A stretch of DNA of 48,808 nt, from positions 68,268 to 117,075 of the forward strand of contig JAAVAE010000026.1 of the NCBI GenBank assembly GCA_014804245.1. Direction: 5' to 3'. The notes under the pieces were generated by a model, which was not told the DNA's origin, made no database searches, and saw only the letters and a program-made list of their open reading frames with translations. Shown piece by piece: positions 16,642 through 24,973 of the stretch (position 1 is its first letter; each line of letters begins with the position of its first letter). The translations under genes were made by a program, and so were the position numbers. Origin of the DNA: Lachnospiraceae bacterium (GTDB taxonomy: Bacteria > Bacillota > Clostridia > Lachnospirales > Lachnospiraceae).

Positions 16642-16911
16642 ATGGCAAAAAAAATCCCAATGAGACAGTGCGTAGGATGTGGAGAGATGAAGAATAAGAA
16701 AGAAATGATGCGTGTTCTAAAGACTCCTGAGAATGAAATCGTGCTGGATGTAACCGGAAAAAAGAATGGAAGGGGCGCTTATCTTTGTAAGACGGGAGAA
16801 TGCCTGAAAAAAGCACATAAGAATAAAGGATTAGAGCGGTCTTTCAAAATGAGTATTCCAAATGAAGTTTATGATAACCTGGAAAAGGAGTTTGATGCTT
16901 TGCATGAATGA
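16642..16911 (+). CDS. ylxR: YlxR/RnpM family RNA-binding protein
   Basis: The 89-residue protein has the YlxR (DUF448) motifs M-R-Q-C-V-G-C-G (7-14) and G-R-G-A-Y-L-C (about 43-49). The family binds RNA and in Bacillus has been linked to RNase P modulation and to carbohydrate-dependent gene control. It lies 11 bases after nusA with GGGAGGG as ribosome site and overlaps the next gene by 8 bases, the standard order in Firmicutes. Confidence 0.93.
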   Translation: MAKKIPMRQCVGCGEMKNKKEMMRVLKTPENEIVLDVTGKKNGRGAYLCKTGECLKKAHKNKGLERSFKMSIPNEVYDNLEKEFDALHE

Positions 16912-17209
16912 TAAAATATTATCTCTTTTAGGGCTGGCGGCCAGAGGAAGAAATTTAGTCAGCGGTGAGTTTTCCACTGAAAAGGCGGTCAAGTCAGGCA
17001 CGGCGGCACTGGTAATTGTAAGTAGTGAGGCTTCTGATAATACAAGGAAGATGTTTACAAATATGTGTACCTTTTATAAGACGCCGATCTACTTTTACGG
17101 ATCGAAGGAAGCGCTTGGAAAAGCAATAGGCAAAGAAATGAGAGCATCGGTAGCAGTTACAGACCAGGGAATGGCAGAAAACATAATAAAACGTTTGGAA
17201 GAGGCATAG
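16904..17209 (+). CDS. ylxQ: YlxQ, L7Ae/L30e-like ribosomal-type protein
   Basis: About 101 residues with the L7Ae fold signature: L-S-L-L-G-L-A-A-R-G-R-N-L-V-S-G near the N-terminus, then G-T-A-A-L-V-I-V-S-S-E-A-S-D-N-T. Such proteins bind kink-turn RNA. The start at 16904 overlaps the ylxR stop and gives the family N-terminus; AAGGAG at 16886-16891 is its ribosome site. Upstream in-frame ATGs at 16862, 16871 and 16895 would lie deep in ylxR. Translational coupling to ylxR is likely. Confidence 0.9.
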   Translation: MNDKILSLLGLAARGRNLVSGEFSTEKAVKSGTAALVIVSSEASDNTRKMFTNMCTFYKTPIYFYGSKEALGKAIGKEMRASVAVTDQGMAENIIKRLEEA

Positions 17210-17231
17210 GAATTAAGACGGAGGTAATAGA

Positions 17232-20081
17232 ATGGCCAAAATAAAAGTGCATGAAATTGCAAAAGAATTGGAAAAGCAAAGTAAAGAGATTATTGCTTTT
17301 CTCCAAAATAAAGGAATTGAAGTAAAGGCACCACAGAGTTCTATAGAAGAAGACGTTGCTGATATGGTAAGGAAAGCTTTTGGAAAAGAAAAAGTATCCG
17401 GGACGGCAGATTCAGTTGCGCCGGCAGTCAGGACGGAAGAAAAAAAGGTGGAAAAATCAGCAGTGGAAGAGAAGAAGAATACAGACAAAGAAAATAGGGA
17501 AACTAAACCTGCTCAGAATGCAGGGGAGGCACCAAAGAAGAAAAAGAAAATCATATTTGTAAGTAATCCGCATAATAGTAATATCCCAGGACAGCGTCAG
17601 GGAAATGACAGACGTCCGGCGCAGGGAAACAACAGACCGGGGAATGGAAATCGACAGAATCAGAGCAGAGCGCAGGAGACGCATCATAAGATCATCCGTC
17701 CGCTTACAGCCCCTTCTATGCCGGAGACGACGCAGGTTGATTTCAAACAGAATGCAAGAAGGATGGAGAGCGAAAGACTGGCAGCAAAAAATGCGCAGGC
17801 AGCTTCGGCGAAGCCCCCTGTAGAAAATACAGAAAAGCAGGCGCCTGCTGTGAAGGAAAATAATGTGCGCCCGGCAGCTCCAAGAGATGAAAGGTATCAG
17901 AAAAATGAGAGAACTCAGGGAAATTCTGGAAACAATCAGGGCGAAAGGAATGAAAGAAACAACACCCGCAGATCTGAAGGCGCTAATCGTTCAGGCAATC
18001 AGGGTGGCAGGAACGATTTTAAAGGTAATAACGCTGACAGGAATCATAACAGACCTGGTAACAATAATAACCGCAATGAGAGAAGCGCTCAAGGGCAGGA
18101 TAATCGATTTAAACGGCCTGAAAAGCCAGGTAAGAGTTTCGCTCCGGAGGCCCCGATTAAGGACGAAAAGCGCAGGGATGATGAAAAGCGCAGAATGGGT
18201 CAGGAGAGAGATAAGAAATCGAAGAAAGACTTTATCTACGAGGATGATGAGGCAGCGGTAAAGAACAAAAATAAAGCGGGCAGATTCATCAAGCCTGAAA
18301 AGAAAGTGGAGGAAGTGGTGGAGGAACAGATTAAGGTCATCACAATCCCAGACTCTCTTACAATCAAGGAATTGGCAGATAAGATGAAGCTGCAGCCTTC
18401 TGTCATTATCAAGAAACTGTTTTTACAGGGACAGATTGTGACGGTCAACTCGGAAATTTCATTTGAAGAGGCAGAGAATATTGCCATTGAATATGAGATT
18501 ATCTGCGAAAAAGAAGAAAAGGTGGATGTTATTGAAGAACTGCTGCGGGAAGAGGAAGAGGAAGCAGAAAAAATGGAGAACAGACCTCCCGTTATCTGCG
18601 TTATGGGGCATGTTGACCATGGTAAAACTTCCCTTTTGGATGCCATCCGTAAAACAAATGTTACGGATAAAGAAGCAGGAGGTATTACACAGCACATAGG
18701 TGCGTATACTGTAAATGTTAATGGTCAGTCCATTACCTTCCTGGATACACCCGGACATGAGGCGTTTACGGCAATGCGTATGCGTGGTGCGAATTCTACA
18801 GATATCGCAATTTTAGTTGTAGCGGCGGATGATGGCGTTATGCCTCAGACTGTGGAGGCAATCAACCATGCCAAAGCGGCGGGGATTGAAATCATTGTTG
18901 CGGTAAACAAAATTGATAAGCCGGGAGCAAACATTGACAGAGTAAAGCAGGAAATGACGGAGTATGAGCTTATTCCGGTAGATTGGGGCGGAAGCACTGA
19001 ATTTGTACCGGTATCTGCCAAGTCGGGAGAAGGTATTGAAACGCTTCTTGAAACGATTCTGCTCACAGCAGAAATTCTGGAACTTAAGGCAAATCCTGAC
19101 AGAAGGGCAAGAGGTCTTGTGATAGAAGCGGAACTGGATAAAGGAAGAGGTCCTGTTGCCACTGTATTGGTACAGAAGGGTACTCTTCATGTGGGCGATT
19201 TTATTTCCGCAGGCGCCAGCCATGGTAAGGTAAGAGCCATGATAGACGATAAGGGAAGAAGGGTAAAGGAAGCGCTTCCGTCTACGCCAGTGGAAATTCT
19301 GGGACTTTCCGATGTGCCCAGTGCCGGAGAAGTATTCATTGCCCATGAAAATGACAAGACAGCGAAATCCTATGCGGAAACTTATCTTGCACAGAATAAG
19401 GAAAAGATGCTGGAAGAGACAAAGGCAAAGATGTCTCTTGATGACCTCTTCAGCCAGATCCAGGCAGGTAATCTGAAGGAACTGAACATTATCGTAAAAG
19501 CGGATGTACAGGGAAGTGTGGAGGCTGTTAAGCAGAGCCTTATGAAACTTTCCAATGAGGAAGTAGTTGTAAAATGCATTCATGGCGGCGTAGGCGCCAT
19601 CAACGAATCGGATGTATCGCTTGCCTCAGCATCAGCAGCAATTATCATTGGATTCAATGTCCGCCCTGACGCTATGGCGAAGGCTATTGCAGAGCGGGAA
19701 GGCGTTGATATCAGACTCTACAAGGTTATTTACCAGGCAATTGAGGATATCGAGGCAGCCATGAAGGGTATGCTGGATCCTGTTTTTGAAGAAAAGGTAA
19801 TCGGTCATGCGGAAGTAAGGCAGATCTTTAAGGCTTCAGCAGTAGGCAATATTGCAGGGTCTTATGTGCTTGACGGTGTGTTCCAGAGAGACTGTAAGGT
19901 ACGTATTACCAGAGAAGGAGATCAGATTTACGAAGGCGCACTTGCTTCCCTGAAACGTTTTAAAGATGATGTGAAGGAAGTGAAGGCCGGATTTGAATGC
20001 GGTCTTGTGTTCGAAGGATTCGATCAGATGCAGGAGCTTGACATTGTAGAGGCCTATATTATGGTGGAGGTTCCCAGGTGA
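17232..20081 (+). CDS. infB: Translation initiation factor IF-2
   Basis: The 949-residue GTPase places initiator tRNA on the ribosome. The N-terminus holds an IF2N domain (residues 1-55). A long low-complexity linker rich in N, R, G and Q follows (about 110-330), then a second IF2N domain near 375-425. The G domain begins at GHVDHGKT (about 459-466), with D-T-P-G-H and N-K-I-D-K-P. Domains II to IV continue to the end with the usual V-x-x-G-x-E-C-G-L near the C-terminus. GACGGAGGT precedes the ATG. Its stop overlaps the rbfA start as GTGA. Confidence 0.98.
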   Translation: MAKIKVHEIAKELEKQSKEIIAFLQNKGIEVKAPQSSIEEDVADMVRKAFGKEKVSGTADSVAPAVRTEEKKVEKSAVEEKKNTDKENRETKPAQNAGEAPKKKKKIIFVSNPHNSNIPGQRQGNDRRPAQGNNRPGNGNRQNQSRAQETHHKIIRPLTAPSMPETTQVDFKQNARRMESERLAAKNAQAASAKPPVENTEKQAPAVKENNVRPAAPRDERYQKNERTQGNSGNNQGERNERNNTRRSEGANRSGNQGGRNDFKGNNADRNHNRPGNNNNRNERSAQGQDNRFKRPEKPGKSFAPEAPIKDEKRRDDEKRRMGQERDKKSKKDFIYEDDEAAVKNKNKAGRFIKPEKKVEEVVEEQIKVITIPDSLTIKELADKMKLQPSVIIKKLFLQGQIVTVNSEISFEEAENIAIEYEIICEKEEKVDVIEELLREEEEEAEKMENRPPVICVMGHVDHGKTSLLDAIRKTNVTDKEAGGITQHIGAYTVNVNGQSITFLDTPGHEAFTAMRMRGANSTDIAILVVAADDGVMPQTVEAINHAKAAGIEIIVAVNKIDKPGANIDRVKQEMTEYELIPVDWGGSTEFVPVSAKSGEGIETLLETILLTAEILELKANPDRRARGLVIEAELDKGRGPVATVLVQKGTLHVGDFISAGASHGKVRAMIDDKGRRVKEALPSTPVEILGLSDVPSAGEVFIAHENDKTAKSYAETYLAQNKEKMLEETKAKMSLDDLFSQIQAGNLKELNIIVKADVQGSVEAVKQSLMKLSNEEVVVKCIHGGVGAINESDVSLASASAAIIIGFNVRPDAMAKAIAEREGVDIRLYKVIYQAIEDIEAAMKGMLDPVFEEKVIGHAEVRQIFKASAVGNIAGSYVLDGVFQRDCKVRITREGDQIYEGALASLKRFKDDVKEVKAGFECGLVFEGFDQMQELDIVEAYIMVEVPR

Positions 20082-20440
20082 GAAAAAACAGTATGAAAAA
20101 TACCCGGATTAACGGGGAGGTGCAGAGAGTTTTAGCAGAAATCATAAGAGGAGATTTGAAGGATCCAAGAGTTGGTCCGCTCACCTCTGTGGTTTCTGTA
20201 GAAGTAGCGCCTGATTTAAAAACTTGTAAAGCATGGATCAGTGTTTATGGAGATGAAACCGTCCAGAAAGATACGCTGGAGGGACTGAAAAGTGCGGAAG
20301 GATATATCAGAAAAGAACTTGCAAGGCGGGTTAATTTGAGGAATACACCGGAAATCCGTTTCATTGTGGATCAGTCCATTGCTTACGGAGTAAAAATGTC
20401 CAGACTGATTGATGAAGTGAATCACAGTCAGGAAGAGTAA
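20078..20440 (+). CDS. rbfA: Ribosome-binding factor A
   Basis: The 120-residue protein matches RbfA, a KH-fold factor for late 30S maturation: [34 protein letters not shown] and P-E-I-R-F-I-V-D-x-S. The GTG at 20078 overlaps the infB stop (GTGA) and has GGAGG before it; an ATG five codons later is possible. Confidence 0.93.
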   Translation: MRKNSMKNTRINGEVQRVLAEIIRGDLKDPRVGPLTSVVSVEVAPDLKTCKAWISVYGDETVQKDTLEGLKSAEGYIRKELARRVNLRNTPEIRFIVDQSIAYGVKMSRLIDEVNHSQEE

Positions 20441-20473
20441 ACAACGAATGTCACGCTTCGCGAGGCATTCTTA

Positions 20474-20490
20474 TGTTAACAATGTTAACA
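20474..20490. promoter_or_regulatory. Perfect palindrome between rbfA and nrnA
   Basis: TGTTAACA-A-TGTTAACA has 8-base arms that are themselves self-complementary. It lies 34 bases after rbfA and 28 bases before nrnA. It could be a binding site or a small hairpin affecting the distal half of the operon. No protein can be named. Confidence 0.35.
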
Positions 20491-20517
20491 AAGAATTGAT
20501 AGCAATTGGAGAGTATG

Positions 20518-21471
20518 ATGGATATATATGAAGAAGTAAAAAGCGCTGCGACCATTGGTATCAGCGGCCACATAAGACCCGATGGAGACTGTGTCGGGTC
20601 TGTTATGGGGCTTTACCTGTATTTGAAAAAGGTATGCCCTGATGCAAAGATACAGGTGATGCTTGAAAAACCGGCGGATGTTTTTTCCTGTATCAAAGGA
20701 ATAGATGAGATACATACAGATTTTGTTTCGGATGTAAAGAATTTTGACGTTTTCTTTGCGCTGGATGCAGCAAAGGATCGTCTCGGAGAAGCAGAAAAAT
20801 ATTTTGACGAAGCAGAGAAAAAAATCAATATCGACCACCATATCAGCAACAAAGGGTGCGGGGATGTGAATTATATCATGCCAGAGGCTAGTTCTACCAG
20901 CGAGTTGGTTTATGATTTGATTACTGATAAATCCCTGCTGGACGAGGAGATCGCCAAAGCGCTGTATATAGGGATCATACATGATACAGGGGTGTTCCAA
21001 TATTCCAACACCTCACCGTCGACCCTGAAAGCAGCGGCGGAGCTTATTTCCTATGGATTCGATTTCCCAAGGCTGATAGATGAAACATTTTATGAGAAGA
21101 CTTATCTGCAGAACCAGATCCTCGGAAGATCGCTTCTGGAAAGTATCTTGTTCATGAATGGCAGATGTGTGGTCAGCATGGTAGATAAAAAGACTATGAA
21201 TTTTTATGGCGCAAATCCCCATGATCTGGAGGGAATCGTGAGCCAGCTGCGAAATACCAAAGGTGTTGAATGTGCAATCTTTATGTATCAGACCGATACC
21301 TTAGAGTATAAAGTAAGTCTGCGCTCTAATGGAAAGGTAGACGTGGCAAAAGTGGCAGCTTTCTTTGGAGGAGGCGGTCATGTAAGGGCAGCGGGAGCCA
21401 CCATGCGGGGAACTTTTCACGATATAGTCAATAATTTATCTGCGCAGATTGCAGAGCAGTTAAAAGCATAA
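20518..21471 (+). CDS. nrnA: DHH/DHHA1 phosphoesterase, NrnA-type oligoribonuclease/pAp phosphatase
   Basis: A protein of about 317 residues with the DHH metal-binding motifs: H-I-R-P-D-G-D-C-V-G-S, F-F-A-L-D-A, I-D-H-H-I-S-N, and the C-terminal DHHA1 domain with G-G-G-G-H-V-R-A-A-G. NrnA degrades very short RNA and removes phosphate from pAp. ATG 20518 fits a GGAG site 6 bases upstream; ATG 20515 and TTG 20506 are alternatives. Placement between rbfA and truB is the usual Firmicute order. Confidence 0.93.
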   Translation: MDIYEEVKSAATIGISGHIRPDGDCVGSVMGLYLYLKKVCPDAKIQVMLEKPADVFSCIKGIDEIHTDFVSDVKNFDVFFALDAAKDRLGEAEKYFDEAEKKINIDHHISNKGCGDVNYIMPEASSTSELVYDLITDKSLLDEEIAKALYIGIIHDTGVFQYSNTSPSTLKAAAELISYGFDFPRLIDETFYEKTYLQNQILGRSLLESILFMNGRCVVSMVDKKTMNFYGANPHDLEGIVSQLRNTKGVECAIFMYQTDTLEYKVSLRSNGKVDVAKVAAFFGGGGHVRAAGATMRGTFHDIVNNLSAQIAEQLKA

Positions 21472-21487
21472 AAGGAATGTTGATAAA

Positions 21488-22393
21488 ATGTACCATGGAA
21501 TAATAAATGTGTATAAAGAGGCCGGATATACCTCCCATGATGTGGTTGCAAGGCTTCGAGGCATTTGCGGACAAAAAAAGATTGGTCATACAGGAACCCT
21601 TGACCCGGATGCGGTAGGGGTTCTTCCTGTATGTCTGGGAAACGGCACCCGACTTTGTGATATGCTGACGGACAGGCGAAAGGAATATATTGCCACGCTC
21701 CGGCTTGGAATGATGACAGATACTCAGGATATTTCCGGAAAGGTATTGGAAGAGAGAGAAGTATTGGTTTCCCCTCCGGAAGTAAGGAAGGTCATCTTGT
21801 CTTTTCTTGGTGATTCCATGCAGATTCCGCCCATGTATTCTGCCTTAAAGGTAAATGGAAAAAAGCTTTATGAGCTCGCCAGAGAAGGAAAAGAGGTAGA
21901 GCGGGCGGCAAGGCCGATTACAGTGTATGGGATTGAAGTCTTACAGGAAGAGCATCCGGAATATGTTTTTAAAGTGAAATGTTCTAAAGGCACCTATATC
22001 AGAACCTTGTGTCATGATATCGGAGAGCAGCTTGGATGCGGCGGAGTGATGACGAAGCTGATACGGTCGAGAGTAGGTGAATTTGAGATTGAAAAGGCGC
22101 ATACATTAGACGAGCTGCAGCGTTTAGCTGACCAGGGGATTCTCTCAGAAGCAATTGTTCCGGTGGAAAAGATGTTTGAAGATTATCCGGCATTGGTTGT
22201 AAAAGAAAGTTCCCATAAAGTGATTCAAAATGGAAACCAGCTTAAAAAAGAGGATTTTATGGAGAACACAGAAGAAATTGCTGATGGAAAAGAAATACGG
22301 GTATATAGCCACCAGAACATTTTTTTCGGCATCTATCGTTACGAAAAGAGACGGAAACTTTTCTCTCCGGTTAAAATGTTCTTTGTCGGATAG
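21488..22393 (+). CDS. truB: tRNA pseudouridine(55) synthase TruB
   Basis: The 301-residue enzyme makes pseudouridine 55 in the T-loop of tRNAs. It shows the signature G-H-T-G-T-L-D-P-D-A-x-G-V-L-P (about 35-49) with the catalytic Asp in T-L-D-P, Q-I-P-P-M-Y-S-A-L-K, and a K-C-S-K-G-T-Y-I-R-T-L block. The C-terminal part continues to an F-V-G end like a small PUA-like tail. It follows nrnA by 16 bases. Confidence 0.96.
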   Translation: MYHGIINVYKEAGYTSHDVVARLRGICGQKKIGHTGTLDPDAVGVLPVCLGNGTRLCDMLTDRRKEYIATLRLGMMTDTQDISGKVLEEREVLVSPPEVRKVILSFLGDSMQIPPMYSALKVNGKKLYELAREGKEVERAARPITVYGIEVLQEEHPEYVFKVKCSKGTYIRTLCHDIGEQLGCGGVMTKLIRSRVGEFEIEKAHTLDELQRLADQGILSEAIVPVEKMFEDYPALVVKESSHKVIQNGNQLKKEDFMENTEEIADGKEIRVYSHQNIFFGIYRYEKRRKLFSPVKMFFVG

Positions 22394-22408
22394 AACAGGT
22401 AATGGATT

Positions 22409-23326
22409 ATGGAAATTATTCAAGATACGACTGAATTTTATATAGAGCAGAAGACTGCCGTTGCAATCGGAAAATTTGACGGTATTCATAAAGGACACAT
22501 ACAGCTGCTTTCCCACATTCTAGGACAAAAGGAAAGGGGAATGCTGGCGGTAGTGTTTACTTTTTACCCCTCTGCATCTGTTTTTTTCGGTCAGGGACCG
22601 AAAGCGGAGTTGACCACGCGGTATGAGAAAAGGAAACTGTTTGAGGCGCTGGGAATCGACATTTTAATTGAGTTTCCGTTAAATGTAGAAACTGCCGCCA
22701 CAGACCCGAAAGAATTTGTGGAGAAAATTCTTGTGAGGCAGATGCATGCGGGCTATATTGCGGCAGGAGAAGATCTGTCCTTTGGGTACAAAGGAATGGG
22801 AAACAAGGAACTGCTTATCAAAATGACAGAAGCGTCTGGTTATAAAGTGCAGATCATCGATAAGGTTTATCATGAAAACAGAGAAATCAGCTCTACTTTT
22901 GTAAGAGAAGCGGTGGAAAAAGGAGATATGGTCCTTGCCTGTGAACTTCTTGGCAGATATTATAGTTTTGAAGGAAAGGTAGAGGCAGGAAACCGGTTAG
23001 GGAGAAGGCTTGGTATGCCCACCTTAAATCTTTACCCGGTAACAGAAAAGTTGTTGCCGCCCAAAGGCGTTTATTACTCCAGGGTACTTTACGAAAATTG
23101 TATTTATCCGGGAATCACCAATATCGGGTACAAGCCCACGGTCAATGCAACCAGTGAAATAAGTGTGGAGACCTATCTGTACGATTTTGACAGGGATATG
23201 TATGGAAAACAAATTGTGACGGAATTGTTACAATTTAAAAGACCGGAGCAAAAATTTGAAAATGTGCAGGAACTAAAAAGGCAGATGGAAAGGGACATTG
23301 CGGAGGGAAGACAATTCCATAGTTGA
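22409..23326 (+). CDS. ribF: Bifunctional riboflavin kinase/FAD synthetase
   Basis: The 305-residue protein has an N-terminal FAD synthetase domain, with A-I-G-K-F-D-G-I-H-K-G-H (nucleotidyltransferase H-x-G-H, about 20-31) and S-S-T-F-V-R (about 160). The C-terminal riboflavin kinase domain has G-x-x-L-G-R-R-L-G-M-P-T-L-N and V-N-A-T-S-E-I-S-V-E-T-Y. It makes FMN and FAD. It is the last gene of the rimP operon; its TGA overlaps the -35 box of the next promoter, and no terminator separates them. Confidence 0.96.
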   Translation: MEIIQDTTEFYIEQKTAVAIGKFDGIHKGHIQLLSHILGQKERGMLAVVFTFYPSASVFFGQGPKAELTTRYEKRKLFEALGIDILIEFPLNVETAATDPKEFVEKILVRQMHAGYIAAGEDLSFGYKGMGNKELLIKMTEASGYKVQIIDKVYHENREISSTFVREAVEKGDMVLACELLGRYYSFEGKVEAGNRLGRRLGMPTLNLYPVTEKLLPPKGVYYSRVLYENCIYPGITNIGYKPTVNATSEISVETYLYDFDRDMYGKQIVTELLQFKRPEQKFENVQELKRQMERDIAEGRQFHS

Positions 23327-23351
23327 CATCCAAAGGCTTGCTTGTTATAAT
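23323..23351 (+). promoter_or_regulatory. Consensus SigA promoter of the NlpC/P60 gene
   Basis: TTGACA (23323-23328), a spacer of 17 bases and TATAAT (23346-23351): a full match to the housekeeping consensus. Transcription should start near 23358, about 40 bases before the start codon. Confidence 0.85.
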
Positions 23352-23365
23352 GACCATGTTGGGTT

Positions 23366-23382
23366 TGTAACAAATTTGTAAC
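23366..23382 (+). promoter_or_regulatory. WalR (YycF)-type box
   Basis: TGTAAC, five bases, TGTAAC is an exact match to the WalR direct-repeat consensus TGTWAH-N5-TGTWAH known from Bacillus and Staphylococcus. It lies just downstream of the predicted transcription start of a wall hydrolase gene, the usual target class. From its position it would more likely block than assist the promoter. Confidence 0.6.
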
Positions 23383-23400
23383 AACTTTGGGAGGATCAAT

Positions 23401-24462
23401 ATGAAAAGACAGATGATATGCGGTGTCTGCATTCTCACATCCTTAATGACACTGGGGAAACCTTTCAATACATTTGCATCAGAAATCAATGATAAGAATA
23501 CATTGACGACAATAGATGACACAGACGGATTATTGACAGCCGGGGTGGGGGATTTATTTATCTCGCCGCTCACGGAAGTGGAATATATGGAGATTGCAAA
23601 GAATGCGGAAGGCGCGCTTTGGGGATATACTCATCTTGGAATCTGTAATGTGGAAGAAAATAATTTAAACATAAGACAGGAGCCTGATGAATCGGGTAAA
23701 TTGGTGGGCAAGCTGCCGAAGAATGCGGCCTGTGAAATTATAAGCAGTGAAGATGGATGGGCATATATCACTTCCGGAAAAGTGGAAGGATATGTAAAGG
23801 AAGAATATCTGCTCACCGGATTTGATGCAAAAAAGAAAGGCGAGGAACTGGCATCTGCGCTGGCAGTGGCAACTGCGGATGGACTGAATATCAGAGAATA
23901 TCCCAGTACAGATGCAGAGATCGTTACCCAGGTGGCTTCAGGAGAGGCGCTTGATATCGTAGAGATTCAGGATGATGGATGGATTAAAGTTTATCTGGAT
24001 GATGAAGAGGTTTATGTGTCCGCCGATTACGCGGAAGTGAAGTCAGATCTGGAAACGGCAATTACCATGACGGAACTGTTGTATGGTCAGGGTGTTTCCG
24101 ATGTCCGGGTAGATATATGCCAGTATGCAAAGCAGTTTCTGGGGAACCCCTATGTATGGGGAGGTACCAGTCTGACGAACGGTGCTGATTGTTCCGGTTT
24201 TGTCCTCAGTGTATTTGCAAAGTATGGGGTTTCGCTGCCTCATTCTTCCAGAGCACAGGCAAATATGGGGACAAGCATCAGTGCATCGCAGCTTCAGCCG
24301 GGAGATCTGGTATTTTATGCAAAGGGCGGTACGGTCAATCACGTGGCGCTGTATATCGGCGGCGGACAGGTGATCCATGCCAGCAGTCCCAAGACAGGAA
24401 TTAAGATTTCATCTTACAATTACAGAACTCCTTACAGGATGGTACGTATTTTGCAGGATTAA
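23401..24462 (+). CDS. Secreted NlpC/P60 peptidoglycan endopeptidase with two SH3 domains
   Basis: The 353-residue protein has an N-terminal signal region (about 1-27, F-A-S-A-like cut near F-A-S). Two bacterial SH3 domains follow (about 82-140 and 156-213, each with the N-I-R and D-G-W pattern), then a C-terminal NlpC/P60 domain (237-353). The catalytic Cys is 264 in N-G-A-D-C-S-G-F, and the His is 314 in V-N-H-V-A-L-Y. Such enzymes cut peptide crosslinks or stems in peptidoglycan. A full-consensus promoter and a WalR-type box precede it, which fits wall-stress control. GGGAGGA is the ribosome site. Confidence 0.93.
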   Translation: MKRQMICGVCILTSLMTLGKPFNTFASEINDKNTLTTIDDTDGLLTAGVGDLFISPLTEVEYMEIAKNAEGALWGYTHLGICNVEENNLNIRQEPDESGKLVGKLPKNAACEIISSEDGWAYITSGKVEGYVKEEYLLTGFDAKKKGEELASALAVATADGLNIREYPSTDAEIVTQVASGEALDIVEIQDDGWIKVYLDDEEVYVSADYAEVKSDLETAITMTELLYGQGVSDVRVDICQYAKQFLGNPYVWGGTSLTNGADCSGFVLSVFAKYGVSLPHSSRAQANMGTSISASQLQPGDLVFYAKGGTVNHVALYIGGGQVIHASSPKTGIKISSYNYRTPYRMVRILQD

Positions 24463-24471
24463 AAATATTTC

Positions 24472-24500
24472 TTTACAAGCAGTATGAGCTGTGATATCAT
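24472..24500 (+). promoter_or_regulatory. SigA-type promoter of rpsO
   Basis: TTTACA (24472-24477), 17 bases, TATCAT (24495-24500). It begins ten bases after the NlpC/P60 stop and gives an rpsO leader of about 85 bases. Confidence 0.6.
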
Positions 24501-24506
24501 GTTTTA

Positions 24507-24591
24507 GTATGAGATTTAGCCGTTGCTCAGAACTCTGGACACTCCGACCGGTTCTTAGTATCAGGCGTTTGAAAAAGAAGGAGGAAACACA
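24507..24591 (+). ncRNA. rpsO 5' leader, candidate S15 autoregulatory RNA
   Basis: In the leader AGAA (24529-24532) pairs with TTCT (24552-24555), and CTGG (24535-24538) pairs with CCGG (24548-24551), with a two-base CT bulge between and a nine-base loop. The inner stem contains a U-G pair beside a G-C pair, the feature S15 recognises in 16S rRNA and in known rpsO leaders. S15 feedback leaders exist in several bacterial groups. The fold here was drawn by eye. Confidence 0.4.
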
Positions 24592-24858
24592 ATGATTTCT
24601 AAAGAAAAGAAAACAGCAATTATGAAAGAATATGCAAGATGCGAGGGTGATACAGGTTCACCGGAAGTACAGATTGCAGTTTTGTCAGCAAGGATTCAGG
24701 AACTTACAGCACATTTGAAAGAGCATCCCAAGGACAATCATTCCAGAAGAGGTATGTTCAAGATGGTTGGTCAGAGACGTGGTCTTCTTAATTATCTGAA
24801 AGAGAAAGATATTGAAAGATATCGTGCTTTGATTGAGAAACTGGGACTTAGAAAGTAA
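24592..24858 (+). CDS. rpsO: 30S ribosomal protein S15
   Basis: The 88-residue protein has the standard S15 length and sequence: [11 protein letters not shown] (20-30), L[16 protein letters not shown] (40-56) and the R-R-G-L-L-N-Y-L-K region. S15 binds 16S rRNA early in 30S assembly. The ribosome site is AAGGAGGA. Promoter upstream and terminator downstream suggest a single-gene unit, next to pnp as in most bacteria. Confidence 0.98.
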   Translation: MISKEKKTAIMKEYARCEGDTGSPEVQIAVLSARIQELTAHLKEHPKDNHSRRGMFKMVGQRRGLLNYLKEKDIERYRALIEKLGLRK

Positions 24859-24871
24859 AGATGGCAGTTTT

Positions 24872-24909
24872 AAGGCGGAGCATACCGGTTTATCGGACTC
24901 CGTCTTTTT
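24872..24909 (+). terminator. Intrinsic terminator after rpsO
   Basis: AAGGCGGAG (24872-24880) pairs with CTCCGTCTT (24898-24906, one G-T pair), with an inner ACCGG/TCGG-type helix and a T-run to 24909. It separates rpsO from pnp. Confidence 0.8.
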
Positions 24910-24973
24910 AATTCAATGAGCCATCCCGAAGAGAAGGGGAAATGGCTGGTAAGATAAGAAAAGGAGAGAGATT

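Noticed and set aside
16862-16903. Upstream start codons for ylxQ
   Set aside because: They lie inside ylxR and add residues not typical for the L7Ae family; the ribosome site fits 16904.
18813-19583. Long minus-strand frame of 256 codons
   Set aside because: It lies wholly inside infB and mirrors its codon pattern; no ribosome site or family match.
20446-20472. GAATG...CATTC inverted repeat after rbfA as a terminator
   Set aside because: The stem is short and imperfect, and no T-run follows; the operon appears to continue.
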